DNA of 64,000 nt from Microglena sp. YARC. Taxonomy: Eukaryota > Chlorophyta > Chlorophyceae > Chlamydomonadales > Chlamydomonadaceae. The notes under the pieces were generated by a model. It did not search any database and had not been told where the DNA came from. It saw only the letters and a program-made list of their open reading frames with translations. Both the position numbers and the translations under genes were made by a program. Positions 39,601 through 49,352 of this stretch are shown here, piece after piece (position 1 is the first letter of the stretch; each line of letters starts with the position of its first letter). The stretch lies in the NCBI GenBank assembly GCA_022414725.1, contig CM039464.1, positions 28,894,257 to 28,958,256 on the forward strand, written 5' to 3'.

Positions 39601-42600
39601 GGTAATGAGGTGGTGAGGGTGTGTGGTGTTGTGGTGAGGTCGTATGGTAGTGAGGTGGTAAGGGTGTGTGGTGTTGTGGTGACATGTTATGGTAATGAGG
39701 TGGTGAGGGTGTGTGGTGTTGTGGTGAGGTCGTATGGTAGTGAGGTGGTAGGGGTGTGTGGTGTTGTGGTGACATGTTGTGGTAATGAGGTGGTGAGGGT
39801 GTGTGGTGTTGTGGTGAGGTCATATGGTAGTGAGGTGCGTGAGGGTGCTGCGGTGTTTGTGGTGAGGTCAATGGTAGTGAGGTGGTGAGGTGCGTGTGGT
39901 GTTGTTGGTGAGGTCATATGGTAGTGAAGGTGGTGAGGTGGTGGGCATAAATAAAGCTTGTCCTCAATGTCTCTGAATTATCTATGATGCAGGTGACCTG
40001 CAATCGCAAAATTAAGTCATCGCTGTGGCTGAATTATGTAGCTGAATTATCTACGATGTAGATGACCTGCAATTGCTAAATTAAATCATCACTGTAGCAA
40101 AACCTCAGGGCCTCCATCGTTTAAATGAATGTGTTTGGGCTTTCAATTCATCAGTTTATTTTCGTTTTAGCGACCCTCCTTGATACCATGGTTGGGGAAA
40201 GTCTCTAAGCCTATTTTGGCTTCCTCTCGGACGAGTTAACACAGACAAAATGGACATGCGGTATTGACAGGCAGTAAGGGTTTTAGGTTTTAGGTTTCAG
40301 ATTTAGGTACATCTAACCTGTGGAATGACAGGCAGTAGGTTGGACATGTCCTCTTCGCCCACGGTGTGAACAGGATGAGGGTTTAGGGTTTAGGGTTTAT
40401 GAGCTTAGGGTTTACCTTCCCTACTCAAGGACAGGCAGGTTGACATGTCCTCTTTGCGCCACTGTGAACAGGATGAGGGTTTAGAGTTAGGGTTACCTTC
40501 TCCAAGGACAGGCATGTTGGACATGTCCTCTTCGCCTACGGTGAACAGGATGAGAGTTTAGGGTTTAGGGTTGAAGGTTTACCTGCAGAATGACAGGCAG
40601 GTTGGACATGTCCTCTTCACCCACGGTGAACAGGATGAGGGTTTAGGGTTTAGGGTTACCTGCGGAATGGCAGGCAGGTTGGAAATGTACTCTTCGTCTA
40701 TCCATTAGTCTATCCACAATAGTGGTGGACAGGACGTGGGTTTAGAGTTTAGGATTTGGGGTTTTAGGACGTAGGCTTTAGGGTTTACCTGCGGAATGAT
40801 GGGCAGGTTGATCATGTCCTCTTCGCAATTAGTCTATCAAAACAGCAGTGAATAGGACGATAGGCCAAGGACATCCAGAGGGGGGCTGGGCATGGGAGAG
40901 GGGCGCGGAGGGGGAGGGGCGGCGAAGGTGGTGGGGAGAGGAGGGGATGACGGAGGGTGGAGGAGGTGAGGGGGGTAGGGGGAGAAGGAGGAGGAAGGCT
41001 GTGACTTAGGTTTGGCGGAGGGGAGGGGGGATTTGGAGGGAGGAGGGAGATGCGTGGGGAGGGGGCCAGAGGTGGAGGGGGGGACAGGAGAGATAGGGGC
41101 AGAGGGGCCAGAGGAGGGGAGGGGGAAGAGAGGGAGGGGAAGGAGGTGGAGGGGGGTGAATGGGGTGGAAAGGATGGGGGGGGAAGAGGAGGGGGAGAGG
41201 GAGGTAGGAAGAGAGGCCTGGGACTTAAGTTTGGCAGAGGCGAGGGGGGATTAGAGGAGGAGGGGGGAGGAGGAGGGGAGGGGGCGGAGGTGGTGAGGAG
41301 GGGGGCCGAGGGTGGAGGGGGGGGGCGCGCCCTAAGGGGGAGGAGTGAGGAGGAGGAGGGGCTGGGACGTCAGGTTATGGCGGAGGAGAGGGGAGACTAG
41401 GAGGGGAGGGGGGCGAGGAGAGGGAGGGAGAGGAGGGGGGGAGGAGGAGGGAGGGGAGAGGAGGGGGGGGGAGCGGAAAGGAGGGGGTGATGGTGGGGGA
41501 GGGAGTGGGGGAGGAGGGGAAGAGTGGGGCGATAGGGAGGTGGAGTGGAGGTGGCAAAAAGGGAGAGAGAGGGAGGGGAGGGGGAGATGGTGAGTTATTG
41601 CGGAAGTGGAAGGCAAGGCAGGTAGAGGTGAGGGAGGGGGGAAGGGGAGAGGAGGGGCGGAGGGGAAATGGGGGGAGAGGAGAGGGCTGGGTACTTAAGT
41701 TTGGCGGAGGCGAGGGGGGATTAGGAGAGGAGGGGAGAGGAGGAGGAGGAGGGACGGAGGGTGGTGAGGAAGGGGAGGGGTGGACGGGGGGGGAGGGGGG
41801 AGAGAGGAGGGCTGGGACTTAAGTTTGGCGGAGGTGAGGGGGTTGTTATTAGGAGGGGGAGTGGGTGGGAGATGGAGGACGAGGAGAGGGGCGGAGGAGG
41901 AAGGAGCAGGGAGGGAGGTGGAGGGGAAGGGAAGAGTTGGGCGGAGTTGGGAGGGGAGGGCGGGGGAGGAGGGGGGAGAGGGCGGCGGAGGTTGGGGAGA
42001 TGGGGGAGGTAGAGGGGGAGGGGGAAAAGGGGGAGAGAGGGGGAGGAGAGGTGGAGGGGGAAAAGGGGAGAAGGGGCGAGAGGAGGGGGAGGCGAGACAG
42101 AGGATGATGGAAGTGGAATGTGAGGGCGGTGGAGGTGGAGGTGGGAAGGGGAGAGAGGGGGCGGAGGGGAGGGGAATGGGGGAGGAGGAGGCCTTGGTAC
42201 TTAAGTTTGGCGGAGGCGAGGAGGATTAGGAGGGGAGGGGGGAGGAGAGGAGGGAGGAAGAGGAGGGGGGGAGAGGAGGAGGGGACTAGGAGGTGGAGGT
42301 GGAGGGGAAGGAAGGGATGGAGGTTGGGGGAGGGGGGCGGAGGAGGAGGGGTAGAGAAGGCAGAGGTGAGGGGCGATGGGGGAGTGGGGTGGAGGGGGAG
42401 AGGGAGGGAGAGGGGAGAGACGGTGAGGATGGCGGAAGTGGAGGCAAGCGGCGAAGAGGAGAGTGAGGATGGGGAAAGGGGGAGGAGGATGGGGAAGGAG
42501 TAAGGTTGGAGGATGAGGGAAGGGAGGAGGAGGGGTGGATGGGGGAAGGGGGAGGAGGAGGGAGTGGGGAAGGTGGAGTGGAGGGGGAGGGAGGGGGAAG

Positions 42601-45171
42601 TGGGGGGAGGAGTTGGAGGGGGGGGGAGCAGGAGGGGGAGAGAAGGAGGTAGTTGGTGGTGGTAAAGCGGGGAAGGGAGGAGGAGGGGAGTGAGGGCATT
42701 GGAGGCTTTGGAGGAGGAGGAGGAGGAGGAGGAGGGATGCATTGGACACTGGCGACATTCCAAAACACACACAACCTTCCAGCAGGAAAAGATCACATGA
42801 GCATGAGATGATACATTGTGGGGGTTTGTAGAGGAGCATGATGGTGGAAGTCCCTAGCTTTGGCATACAAGACGATCCCCTTAACACCACGCCCCACCAG
42901 GTGTTATTTTTTATTTTTCAAGATGAGCATGCAGCAAGAGTAATGCTGGACAGGCAGCAGTGCATGTGGGATGAGAGTTCAGGGTTCAGGGTTTAGGATT
43001 TAGGGTTTATTAATGCTGGACAGGCAGCAGTGCATGTGGAATGAGAGTTCAGGGTTTAGGGTTTAGGATTTAGGGTTTATTAGTACTGGACAGGCAGCAG
43101 TGCATGTGGGATGAGATTTCAGGGTTTAGGGTTTAGGGTTTAGGATTTTAGGTTTATTAGTGCTGGACAGGCAGAAGTGCATGTGGGATGAGAGTTCAAT
43201 GAAATTATGACTATCACACCATGCAGAGGGCAATGCAGGCACAGTGGCAGGCAGGCAGTGACAGTTAGGCAGTAACAGGTAGAGGGCAATGCAGGCACAG
43301 TGGCAGGTAGGCAGTGACAGGTAGACAGGCAGTGACAGGTAGGTAGTAGCAGGCAGAGGGCAATGCAGGCACAGTGGCAGGTAGGCAGTGGCATGCAGAG
43401 GGCAATGCATGCACAGTGGCAGGAGGTATGCAGTGACAGGTAGACAGGCAGTGACAGGTAGGCGGTGGAAGGCAGGCAGTGGCAGGCAGAGGGCAAGGCA
43501 GGCACAGTGGCAGGTAGGCAGGGCATCACCCATGCAATCACTGCGGTAGAACGCTAGACCCAGAGGCACATAGAAAGGGCAACTTAAGATGTGAAGATAC
43601 TGAATCTTAGGTACATATAGCACAGATATAGACTAGCAGCAGGCTATCCTTCTACAATCACCCCACTTAGTGTGTCGGAGGCAATTCAGGCAGCGGCAGG
43701 TAGGCAGGACTCCAGCCATGCAATCACTGTAGCAGAATGCTACAGTGACAGGTAGGCAGGGCATCACTCATGCAATAACAGTAGCAGAACACTACAGTGG
43801 CAGGTAGGCAGGACACCAGCCATGCAATCATTGTTCCAGAATTCTAGTCCAGTCACTGCTTATTTGGGGGGTTGTCATCACCCTTTTATTTGGCTTGAAA
43901 GGGTGAATTATGGGTGAAAGGGATGTCAAAAGGGTGCAGAAAAAGGCGCCGAAGACCCCCTAATTTGCACGTGAATGGGACCTATCGAAAAGGCAACTTG
44001 AGATCTATAGGAGTCAAGGTACTGAATCTTAGGTACATATAGCGGATATATAGACAAGAAGCAGGCTATCCTGCTACAATCACCCCCACTTACTGTGTAG
44101 GGGGCAATTCAGTCACAGTAGCAGGTAGGCAGGACATCTAGCAGCCACACAATCAACCCCACTTACTGCGTAGGGTGCAATGCAGTCACAGTAGCAGGTA
44201 GGCAGGACATCAGCCACACAATCAACCCCACTTACTGGGTAGGATAGGGGGCAATGCAGTCACAGTAGCAGGCAGGCAGGACATCAGCCACACAATCAAC
44301 CCCACTTACTGTGTAGGATAGGGGGCAATGCAGTCACAGTAGCAGGCAGGCAGGACATCAGCCACACAATCAACCCCACTTACTGTGTATGATAGGGGGC
44401 AATGCAGTCACAGTAGCAGGCAGGCAGGACATCAGCCACACAATCAACCCCGCTTACTGTGTAGGGGGCAATGCAGTCACAGTAGCAGGTAGTATGTATG
44501 TATGTTACAGTACAGGGGTAGGCCAAATAGGCTAAAGGGACTTGCCCAACCGTTAGGAAGGGCTTAACAAGAAAAGGCACTGATGAACTGAACCCCAAAT
44601 AATCATTTTACCGACGGGGGCCCTGAGTTCGTGTTACAGTGGTCATTAGGTAGGCAGGACATCAGCCATACAATCAACCAGGGTAATTCAAAGCGCGCTT
44701 TTGCGCTTTTGAGCGCTGACTTTTTGACCCCCTCTGCGCTTTAAGCACAGTTTTTTGCAACCCCTTTAGGGCGCAGCAAGCAATTTTTGCGCTTTTTTCA
44801 CTACAAAGCGCAGTTTTTTTGTTTTCAAGTGAGCTAAAGCGCTGGCCAATTTGGCCATTTGAAGTACCCTGGGCAGGATATCAGCCATGCAATCAATCTC
44901 ACTTACTGTGTAGCTTGGTTGAAGCGTCCTCCAAGGCAAGATAAGTAAACTCCAGGCAGACCATCGACGCACACGAAGTAGCCCCGGCAGCCATCCTGTA
45001 TGTCTGCATACAGCAGGGGGGCAGCACTATCGCAGAAGCAGGAGGCACGCAGCAGGTTGGTTCCAACATTGCAATCGGGACAGCGGAGGGGGCTGGCTGC
45101 CATGGCAATGGGGAAGGAACTGAAGGCCAAGAGCACAGCCATAGGGAGCAGGTTGTAGCGCGCTTTAGGGC
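30626..45171 (-). CDS. Surface membrane protein: CBM14-like ectodomain, Cys-rich membrane segment, Ser/Arg-rich tail (exons partly resolved)
   Basis: Exons I can support on the minus strand: 44907-45171, 38567-38741, 37135-37381, 35731-36001, 34874-35056, 33666 to about 34640, 30626-31065 (stop TAG at 30626-30628). Exon 44907-45171 carries a signal-like MAVLLAFSSFPIAMAAS (Met at 45142) and a Cys-rich stretch ending DGCRGYFVCVDGLPGVYLSC, as in CBM14/peritrophin chitin-binding domains. 37135-37381 encodes an 82-residue unrecognised extracellular-type domain. 35731-36001 has WGLIIGAGAWKDC, a Leu run and a CCCCWWFACCCFKRRK stop-transfer. The tail is rich in Ser/Arg/Pro and includes a diverged internal repeat (SVSHTQGSRRDSQIEAIPQ versus SKSHTQSYSRGSQVEASPQ). 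Phases agree for 35731-36001, 34874-35056 and the last exon. Frame shifts occur near 34250 and 38650. That all exons form one gene is inference. Confidence 0.5.
31310..31488 (+). mobile_element. tRNA-derived SINE-like element B with intact B box
   Basis: GGTTCGAATCC at about 31337-31347 is a perfect Pol III B box. The downstream body matches the copy at 2836-3008 to the end GGCGTTATCATTACTTT. A 3' fragment recurs near 42877-42910 (CACCACGCCCCACCAGGTGT). It lies in an intron of the membrane-protein gene. Confidence 0.65.
31500..32140. repeat. (GGTTGGTGGGTNGGTTGAGG)n array
   Basis: Degenerate TTGGTGGGTAGG and TTGAGG units, interrupted near 31900-31985 by unique sequence. Intron of the membrane-protein gene. 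Confidence 0.8.
32160..32830. repeat. ACATGTGAT minisatellite
   Basis: About 670 bp of 9-10-bp words ACATGTGAT and TTCATGTGAT, with GAAAGGCTTGT every 30-50 bp. High-order period is irregular. No gene. Confidence 0.92.
33026..33221. mobile_element. Foldback/MITE family C copy, near complete
   Basis: TTTTGTGTTACTCATGGCAG and GAAGCTGCTACGTGTAGCCC, then CCAAAAG, form the inverted ends. The interior includes GCTTTCAGATGCACTAGAAT, shared with 3015 and 47586. Confidence 0.72.
33281..33456. mobile_element. Second telomere-core foldback element
   Basis: Left arm GGGGGGAAGGCAGCCCCCAC, then TTCAGTTACCCC. Right arm ends TAACTGAAGTGGGGGCTACT, then TCCCC. The loop is CCCTAAA-type repeats. Arms resemble those of the element at 3453 (both begin GGGG[G]GAAG...). 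No clear target duplication was found. Confidence 0.65.
33494..33519. repeat. Poly(G) tract
   Basis: About 25 G, following GGTGGGTGGGTGGTGGGTGG. Confidence 0.9.
35047..35590 (-). repeat. Acceptor-edge copy of membrane-protein exon with TGTCTGTG spacers
   Basis: The acceptor region and first ~20 bases of exon 34874-35056 (GAGATTGAGGTTGTGCAGGA) are repeated at about 35309-35345 with the acceptor spaced by an A-rich insertion. Between and beyond are (TGTCTGTGCC)n microsatellites in two ~270-bp blocks. 35590-35730 repeats the donor edge of exon 35731-36001 three to four times. Confidence 0.8.
36040..36460. repeat. GATGCCACCAGGG and GGTGGTGG repeats
   Basis: Degenerate G-rich repeats with two diverged ~130-bp units (GCGAGGACGACCCTGCAATC at 36147 and GCGAGGAAAATGCTACAATC at 36281). 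Intron of the membrane-protein gene. Confidence 0.65.
36476..36800. mobile_element. Foldback/MITE family C, composite
   Basis: CAGTTGCTTCTAGACAGCTC on the left, AGAAAGCTGCTGCTGTAGCC then AAAAAGC on the right, with an internal ~70-bp duplication (TTTGGTTCGGCCAGTGGCAG repeated at 36610 and 36688, approximately). Confidence 0.6.
36810..37110. repeat. CCAACCAACAGATTCACCCC array
   Basis: Six tandem units of about 42-44 bp with CATCCGCCCCCCCT. Lies directly downstream of the donor at 37134. Confidence 0.9.
37455..38105 (-). repeat. Acceptor-edge copies of exon 37135-37381
   Basis: Partial copies at about 37455-37505, 37610-37745, 37870-37915 and 37955-38100 repeat GCTGCCAGGTACACCATCNA-like acceptor plus up to 110 coding bases. 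Length varies and substitutions are frequent. Confidence 0.82.
38150..38566 (-). repeat. Donor-edge copies of exon 38567-38741
   Basis: Four copies of about 95-110 bp carry GTGCAGGCGTATGCAGG (genuine: GTGCGCAGGCGTATGCAGG) and CTAGGAGCTTGANGCA-like sequence, at about 38155, 38260, 38380 and 38480. Confidence 0.75.
38745..39950. repeat. (GGTGAGGTG)n satellite
   Basis: About 1.2 kb of GTGAGGTGGTGAGGTG words with local higher-order repeats of ~120 bp at 39480-39880 (GGTCGTATGGTAGTGAGGTG). No gene. Confidence 0.92.
40080..40230 (-). mobile_element. SINE-like element A
   Basis: Contains CTGATGAATTGAAAGCCC and CAAAATAGGCTTAGAGAC on the minus strand and the AGGGCCTCCATCGTTTAAAT region. Diverged but nearly complete. 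Confidence 0.65.
40270..40870 (-). repeat. Repeated exon donor edge with telomere-like spacers
   Basis: Six to seven units of about 90-120 bp. Each carries, on the minus strand, CTGTTCACCGTGGGCGAAGA and CATGTCCAACCTGCCTGTCA, then a GTAAACC donor-like end, separated by TTTAGGG repeats. The unit reads open as LFTVGEEDMSNLPVIPQ, so one copy may be a real exon of the membrane-protein gene (best candidate 40790-40870). Confidence 0.7.
40895..42760. repeat. 1.9-kb polypurine satellite with a conserved 40-bp island
   Basis: GGAGGGG-rich DNA in which ACTTAAGTTTGGCGGAGGCG, followed by a GGGGGATTAGGA-like end, recurs about six times (41005, 41220, 41365, 41690, 41815, 42195, approximately). The island is far better conserved than the purine spacer. 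The only long frames are Gly/Glu/Arg or Ser/Pro strings. Confidence 0.85.
42950..43205. repeat. ~70-bp tandem repeat with telomere-like words
   Basis: Four units of GCTGGACAGGCAGCAGTGCA, TGTGGGATGAGAGTTCAGGG and TTTAGGGTTTAGGA. Confidence 0.9.
43205..44485 (-). repeat. Cys-codon minisatellite and donor-like arrays upstream of the CBM14-like exon
   Basis: 43205-43520: units of GGCAATGCAGGCACAGTGGC. 43680-44485: units of about 75-80 bp with CACAGTAAGTGGGGTTGATT and CTACTGTGACTGCATTGCCC on the minus strand. The former matches the genuine donor of exon 44907 (CACA|GTAAGTGAGATTGATT), so these are donor-edge copies. A 140-bp unrelated stretch sits at 43860-44000. Confidence 0.8.
44498..44650 (+). 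mobile_element. SINE-like element A, full length
   Basis: Best complete copy: TGTTACAGTACAGGGGTAGG ... CACTGATGAACTGAACCCCA ... GGGCCCTGAGTTCGTGTTAC. Both ends carry GTTACAGT as a direct repeat. Confidence 0.8.
44686..44872. mobile_element. Foldback element with AAAGCGC core
   Basis: Inverted ends CCAGGGTAATTCAAA and TTTGAAGTACCCTGG (14 of 15 bases pair). The interior holds about eight GCGCTTTT/AAAGCGC words, making multiple small hairpins. It lies between a donor-edge copy and the genuine donor of exon 44907. Confidence 0.7.
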
Positions 45172-45177
45172 CTGCAG

Positions 45178-45930
45178 GTGGTGGGTGGTGCACGTGGTGG
45201 GTGGTCTGTCCTGGTCAACTCAAACTTGGTTGCTACTCCCTGAAGTGACACCGTTTAGTGGTGGGCCAGTGGTGCAGGTGGTGGGTGGTGGGTGGTCTGT
45301 CCTGGTCAAATGAAACTTGGTTGCTACTCCCTGAAGTGACACCGTTTAGTGGTGGGCCAGTGGTGCAGGTGGTGGGTGGTGCAGGTTGTAGCGTGCTATG
45401 GGGCCTGCAGGTGGTGGGTGGTGCAGGTGGTGGGTGGTCTGTCCTGGTCAAATAAAACTTGGTTACTACTCCCTGGAGTGATATTGTTTGGTGGTGGGCC
45501 AGTGGTGCAGTGGTGGGTGGTGCAGGTTTGTTAGCACACTATGGACCTGCAGGTGGTGTGGATGGGTGGTGCAGGTTGTAGCACACTATGGACCTGCAGG
45601 TGGTGGGATGGGTGGTGCAGGTTGTAGCACACTATGGACCTGCAGGTGGTGGGATGGGTGGTGCAGGTTGTAGCACACTATGGGCCTGCAGGTGGTGGGA
45701 TGGGTGGTGCAGGTTGTAGCACACTATGGGCCTGCAGGTGGTGGTGGTGTGCAGGTTGTAGCACACTATGGGCCTGCAGGTGGTGAGATGGGTGCGTGCA
45801 GTTGTAGCACACTATGGGCCTGCAGGTGGTTGGATGGGTGGTGCAGGTTGTAGCACACTATATATGGACCTGCAGGTGGTGGGTGGTGCAGGTTGTAGCG
45901 CGCTATGAGGCCTGCAGGTGGTGGGTGGCT
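45178..45930 (-). repeat. About a dozen acceptor-edge copies of the CBM14-like exon
   Basis: Tandem units of about 50-55 bp (longer near 45240-45440) carry CACCTGCAGGCCCATAGTGTGCTACAACC-like sequence, beginning with the genuine acceptor CCTGCAG|GCCC. Up to 25 coding bases are copied each time. A further copy lies at 46085-46110. Confidence 0.85.
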
Positions 45931-45931
45931 A

Positions 45932-46075
45932 GCTCTGGGTTTGACTCAGTGGCTGGCTAATGGAGCTGGGTGGAAGCTGCCATGCAGCTGCAAGCTCTGG
46001 GTTTGACCCAGTGGCTGGCTATTGGAGCCGGTGGGAAGCTGCTTTGAGTAGCAAAAAAATGAACAGTGTCACTTT
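45932..46075. mobile_element. Foldback/MITE family C fragments, two in tandem
   Basis: Two partial copies sharing CTCTGGGTTTGA, CAGTGGCTGGCTA and TGGAGC, ending GGGAAGCTGCTTTGAGTAGC. Confidence 0.65.
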
Positions 46076-46079
46076 GGTC

Positions 46080-46640
46080 TTGTCAAGGAGCAGGTTGTAG
46101 CACGCTATTGAGCAAAATCAGGTGCCAAAGAATATAAAATAAACAAATAAATAGTGTGCCTTGTTACGAGCGCGGGGTTGAGGGGGCCAGCCTGTTTGCT
46201 TGCCACTGGGCCAACCAACCAATGGTAGGGGGGGTGTCATACCCAGACCAAAGAATCAAGCACTGGTAACTAAATGTGTGTGCAGTAATGCTTCCCCGCA
46301 GTGTCTGACATGGGAACTCTTCGGCAGCGGAAAGTCTTTTTCAGTGTCTTCGACATTGAGGCACAAAAAAGACAGCAGTTTGTCTAGGGTGGTCGAAGAA
46401 GACGCAACGTGGATGCGCTACACAACGGACCTGGCGTATTGCTCACATCCTATTGACTGACAGCCCTGCCTCAAGTGCACGTGAATAAGTGATGCACTAG
46501 CACCCCTACATTCAACTTCTGCCACTGGAATCCTGGGCTCGCTCGCCCTGAATGCCGCCCCTGCCCCTGCCCCTGCCCCAGCCGCAGCCAAAACAAGGGT
46601 CGATTTTTCGTGTTTATTTACCAGTACAGTAGAACATAGT
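46080..46640. other. Possible 5' region of the membrane-protein gene, nothing recognised
   Basis: Contains one more acceptor-edge copy (46085-46110) and (CTGCCC)n at 46555-46585. An upstream first exon of the minus-strand gene could lie at 46200-46460, but no frame there is convincing. Confidence 0.3.
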
Positions 46641-47790
46641 TTTTATTTTTCAGCTACGAGAACCACAAGCTTCTAGGCAGCTCCTGACTGGCTATTGAGC
46701 CAAACCAAATGCGACTAGAGTTATGAATAGGGCACCTTGAAGCATACACCTTTAGCTGTTCGGAACTGAGTGCTGACATAATTGGATTTAGCTTAATGGC
46801 TGGCTCAAGAAGCTGCCTAGAAGCTACTGCTCATAGCTGAAATATTTGAGGAGTGTAGCTCAGTGGCTGGCTCAAGAAGCTGCCTAGAAGCTACTGCTCA
46901 TAGCTGAAATATTTGAGTAGTCTGTAGCCTCAGTGCTGGCTAAGAAAGCTGCACTAAAGCTAATGCTCATAGCTGAAATATTTGAGTAGTAGCTCCAGTG
47001 GCTGGTTCAAGAAGAAGCTGCCTAGGGTAGGTAAGCTACTGCTCGTAGCCGGAAAAACCCTCTGCATGTAAGATGCTTGGGTAGGGGTGCCTGGGTCGAA
47101 CTGTTGGATATGAAACGCATTTAGCACATGCAGCGTACAAGCTATACCTCCATTGATGTCTCCGTTTTTCAACCAGTGCTTGAATACCAAGCCTACCGGC
47201 TAGTGGCTGGGTCAAGAAGCTGCCTAGAAAACTACTGTTGGTAGCCAAAAAAGAAAAAGCTCTGCAATGAGAGTGTATGCTCAGGAGCTGGCTAGGCCTC
47301 AAGAAGCTGCCTAGAAGCTACTGTGGTAGCCGATAAGAAGAGCTCTGCCAGTGAGTAGTGTAGTCTCAGTGGCTGCTCAAGAAGCTGCCTGGAAGCTACT
47401 GTGGTAGCCGATAAGAAAAGCTCTGCAGTGAGATTGTAGCTCAGTGGCTGACTCAAGAAGCTGCCTGGAAGCTACTGTTGGTAGCCGATAAGAAAAGCTC
47501 TGCAGTGAGATTGTAGCTCAGGGCTGACTCAAGAAGCTGCCTAGGAAGCTACTGTTCGTAGCTGAAAAGAAAAGCTCTGCAGTGAGAGTGCTTCATTTGT
47601 GGGCCACACATGGCAGCTTCCGGCCAGCTATATATAACAGCCAGCGAATGAATCTAGCCAAAAGCTTTTAGTTGCATTGAAAATGCCTGTTATGGTCAAA
47701 ATTTCAGACGCACTAGCAAGCTTCAGCTTCAGCACGGGGAGAATGGAGCTGCCTAGAAGCTGCTACACCTAGCAAAAAAAAGAAACAGCG
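46640..47790. repeat. Foldback family C with local tandem amplification
   Basis: A copy near 46640-46850, then about eight tandem units of ~75-95 bp (CTCAGTGGCTGGCTCAAGAA, GCTGCCTAGAAGCTACTG, TAGCTGAAATATTTGAG or TAGCCGATAAGAAAAGC), then a near-complete copy at 47586-47785. Confidence 0.8.
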
Positions 47791-47837
47791 CGTAGTGTGA
47801 ATTATTGTTTTTAAACGAGAATCGCACAATCAGCTAA

Positions 47838-47998
47838 CTGTAGCGCAAAACTCAGGGGAGCCTCCGTTGGTTATAACGATTGTGTAGGGTTCAGTTCATC
47901 AGTGTTTTGTCTCGTTTAGACCCTCATCTTATCATTGAATCATGGTTGGAAAGTCCTTGTAGCCTATTGGCTACCCTTGTACCTGTAACACATATAAA
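47838..47998 (-). mobile_element. SINE-like element A, full length
   Basis: Minus-strand complete copy with CATGATTCAATGATAAGATG in place of the usual middle and CACTGATGAACTGAACCC preserved. Confidence 0.75.
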
Positions 47999-48039
47999 TA
48001 CGCAGTTGACTTGGCCTTGGCCAACCATACTACTGATGC

Positions 48040-49080
48040 TGTGACTCACAAGTCACAACCAACCAGACTACTCTAAAACTGGTTACAACCACCAGGCTAC
48101 TCAAAACTGCCGATCACAACCAACCAGACTACTCAAAACCGGTCACAACCAGCCAGACTACTCAAACCAGACTACTCAACAAACTGCTCAAAACTAGCCT
48201 AGCTGCGTTGTGTGACAACTCAAAACGTAGACTACTCAAAACTAGCATAGTGCATGGCGTGGGACTGCTCAAAAACTAGACTTCCAAAACTAGCTAGTGC
48301 ATGCGTGACTACTCAAAACTAGACTACTCAAAACAGCTAGTGCGACCCTGCGTAGCTGGACTACTCAAAACAAGACTTTCTCCAACAACATCAGCTAGTG
48401 CGATCGCGCGCTGACTACACATATCTAAAAACGTATTAGACTCTCAAACTACGGCTTATCGTGCGTACGACAACAGTGACTAACCTGTAAAAAGCCTACG
48501 ATCTTGCTCTACACTATGGACCTAGTTATATGCACGTACATACTGCACTACTACAAAACCTGTGACTCCTCTAAAGACTTCGTCGCTAGTGAATGCGCGT
48601 GCTGACCACTCAAACACTAGACTTTCTCAAACTAGCTAGTGCCTCTTGCAGTGACTTCTCAACACTAGACTCTCAAACTACTAGCAGCGCTGCGTGACTA
48701 CTAAAAACTAACTCTATCCACAACTAGCGCTAGTGCTGGCGCTGGCACCTAAAAACACCAACTAGCTAGTGCACCTTCTACTCAAAACTAGCTTTCTCAA
48801 AACTGCGGCCTGCTTCGTGACTACTCAAAACTAGACTTCTCAAAAACTAGCTACGTTGCGTGCGTGACTACTAAAACTAGACTTCTCAAAAACTAGCTAG
48901 TGCGGACTACTAAAAACATAGACTTCTCAAAACTGAGTCTAGGCTGCTGACTGCGGACCTACTAAAACTATCAACAATTAGTGCGTGCGTGATACTACTA
49001 AAAACCTAGACTTCTCAAAACTAGCTAGTGCTTGCGTGACTTCTCAGAACTAACCAACCAGACTATTAAAAAGCAGTCAG
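48040..49080. repeat. CTACTCAAAACTAG minisatellite, ~1 kb
   Basis: Irregular units of 40-60 bp with ACTACTCAAAACTAGACTTC and CAAAACTAGCTAGTGCGTGC. Many one-base length differences between units suggest either rapid decay or poor base quality. Confidence 0.88.
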
Positions 49081-49352
49081 ACCCGAGTCAGACTAACTAC
49101 TTAGACCTAGGCAGACTAGTAAGAACAAGTCAGACTACAACACAATGCAACTCACTTCACCATGTATATATATACCAACATACACATGGCAACACTTGCC
49201 ACTATTCATTGGACAACACCCAGCATGTAAGTCATAAAGTACTCATATACATGAGCACGCGCACCAATAATGCAACACACGCAGTTTGCATCTGCCAACA
49301 CGCACAATGCAACTTGTGAAAAGTATACTCGTCAGTGTTTACAAGTGCGCCA

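Noticed and set aside
38745..39950. 274-codon His/Pro/Thr-rich minus-strand ORF
   Set aside because: Translation of the GGTGAGGTG satellite.
41012..42796. Several 80-315-codon frames in the polypurine region
   Set aside because: Gly/Glu/Arg or Ser/Pro/Leu low-complexity strings on both strands, no conserved composition, no splice context.
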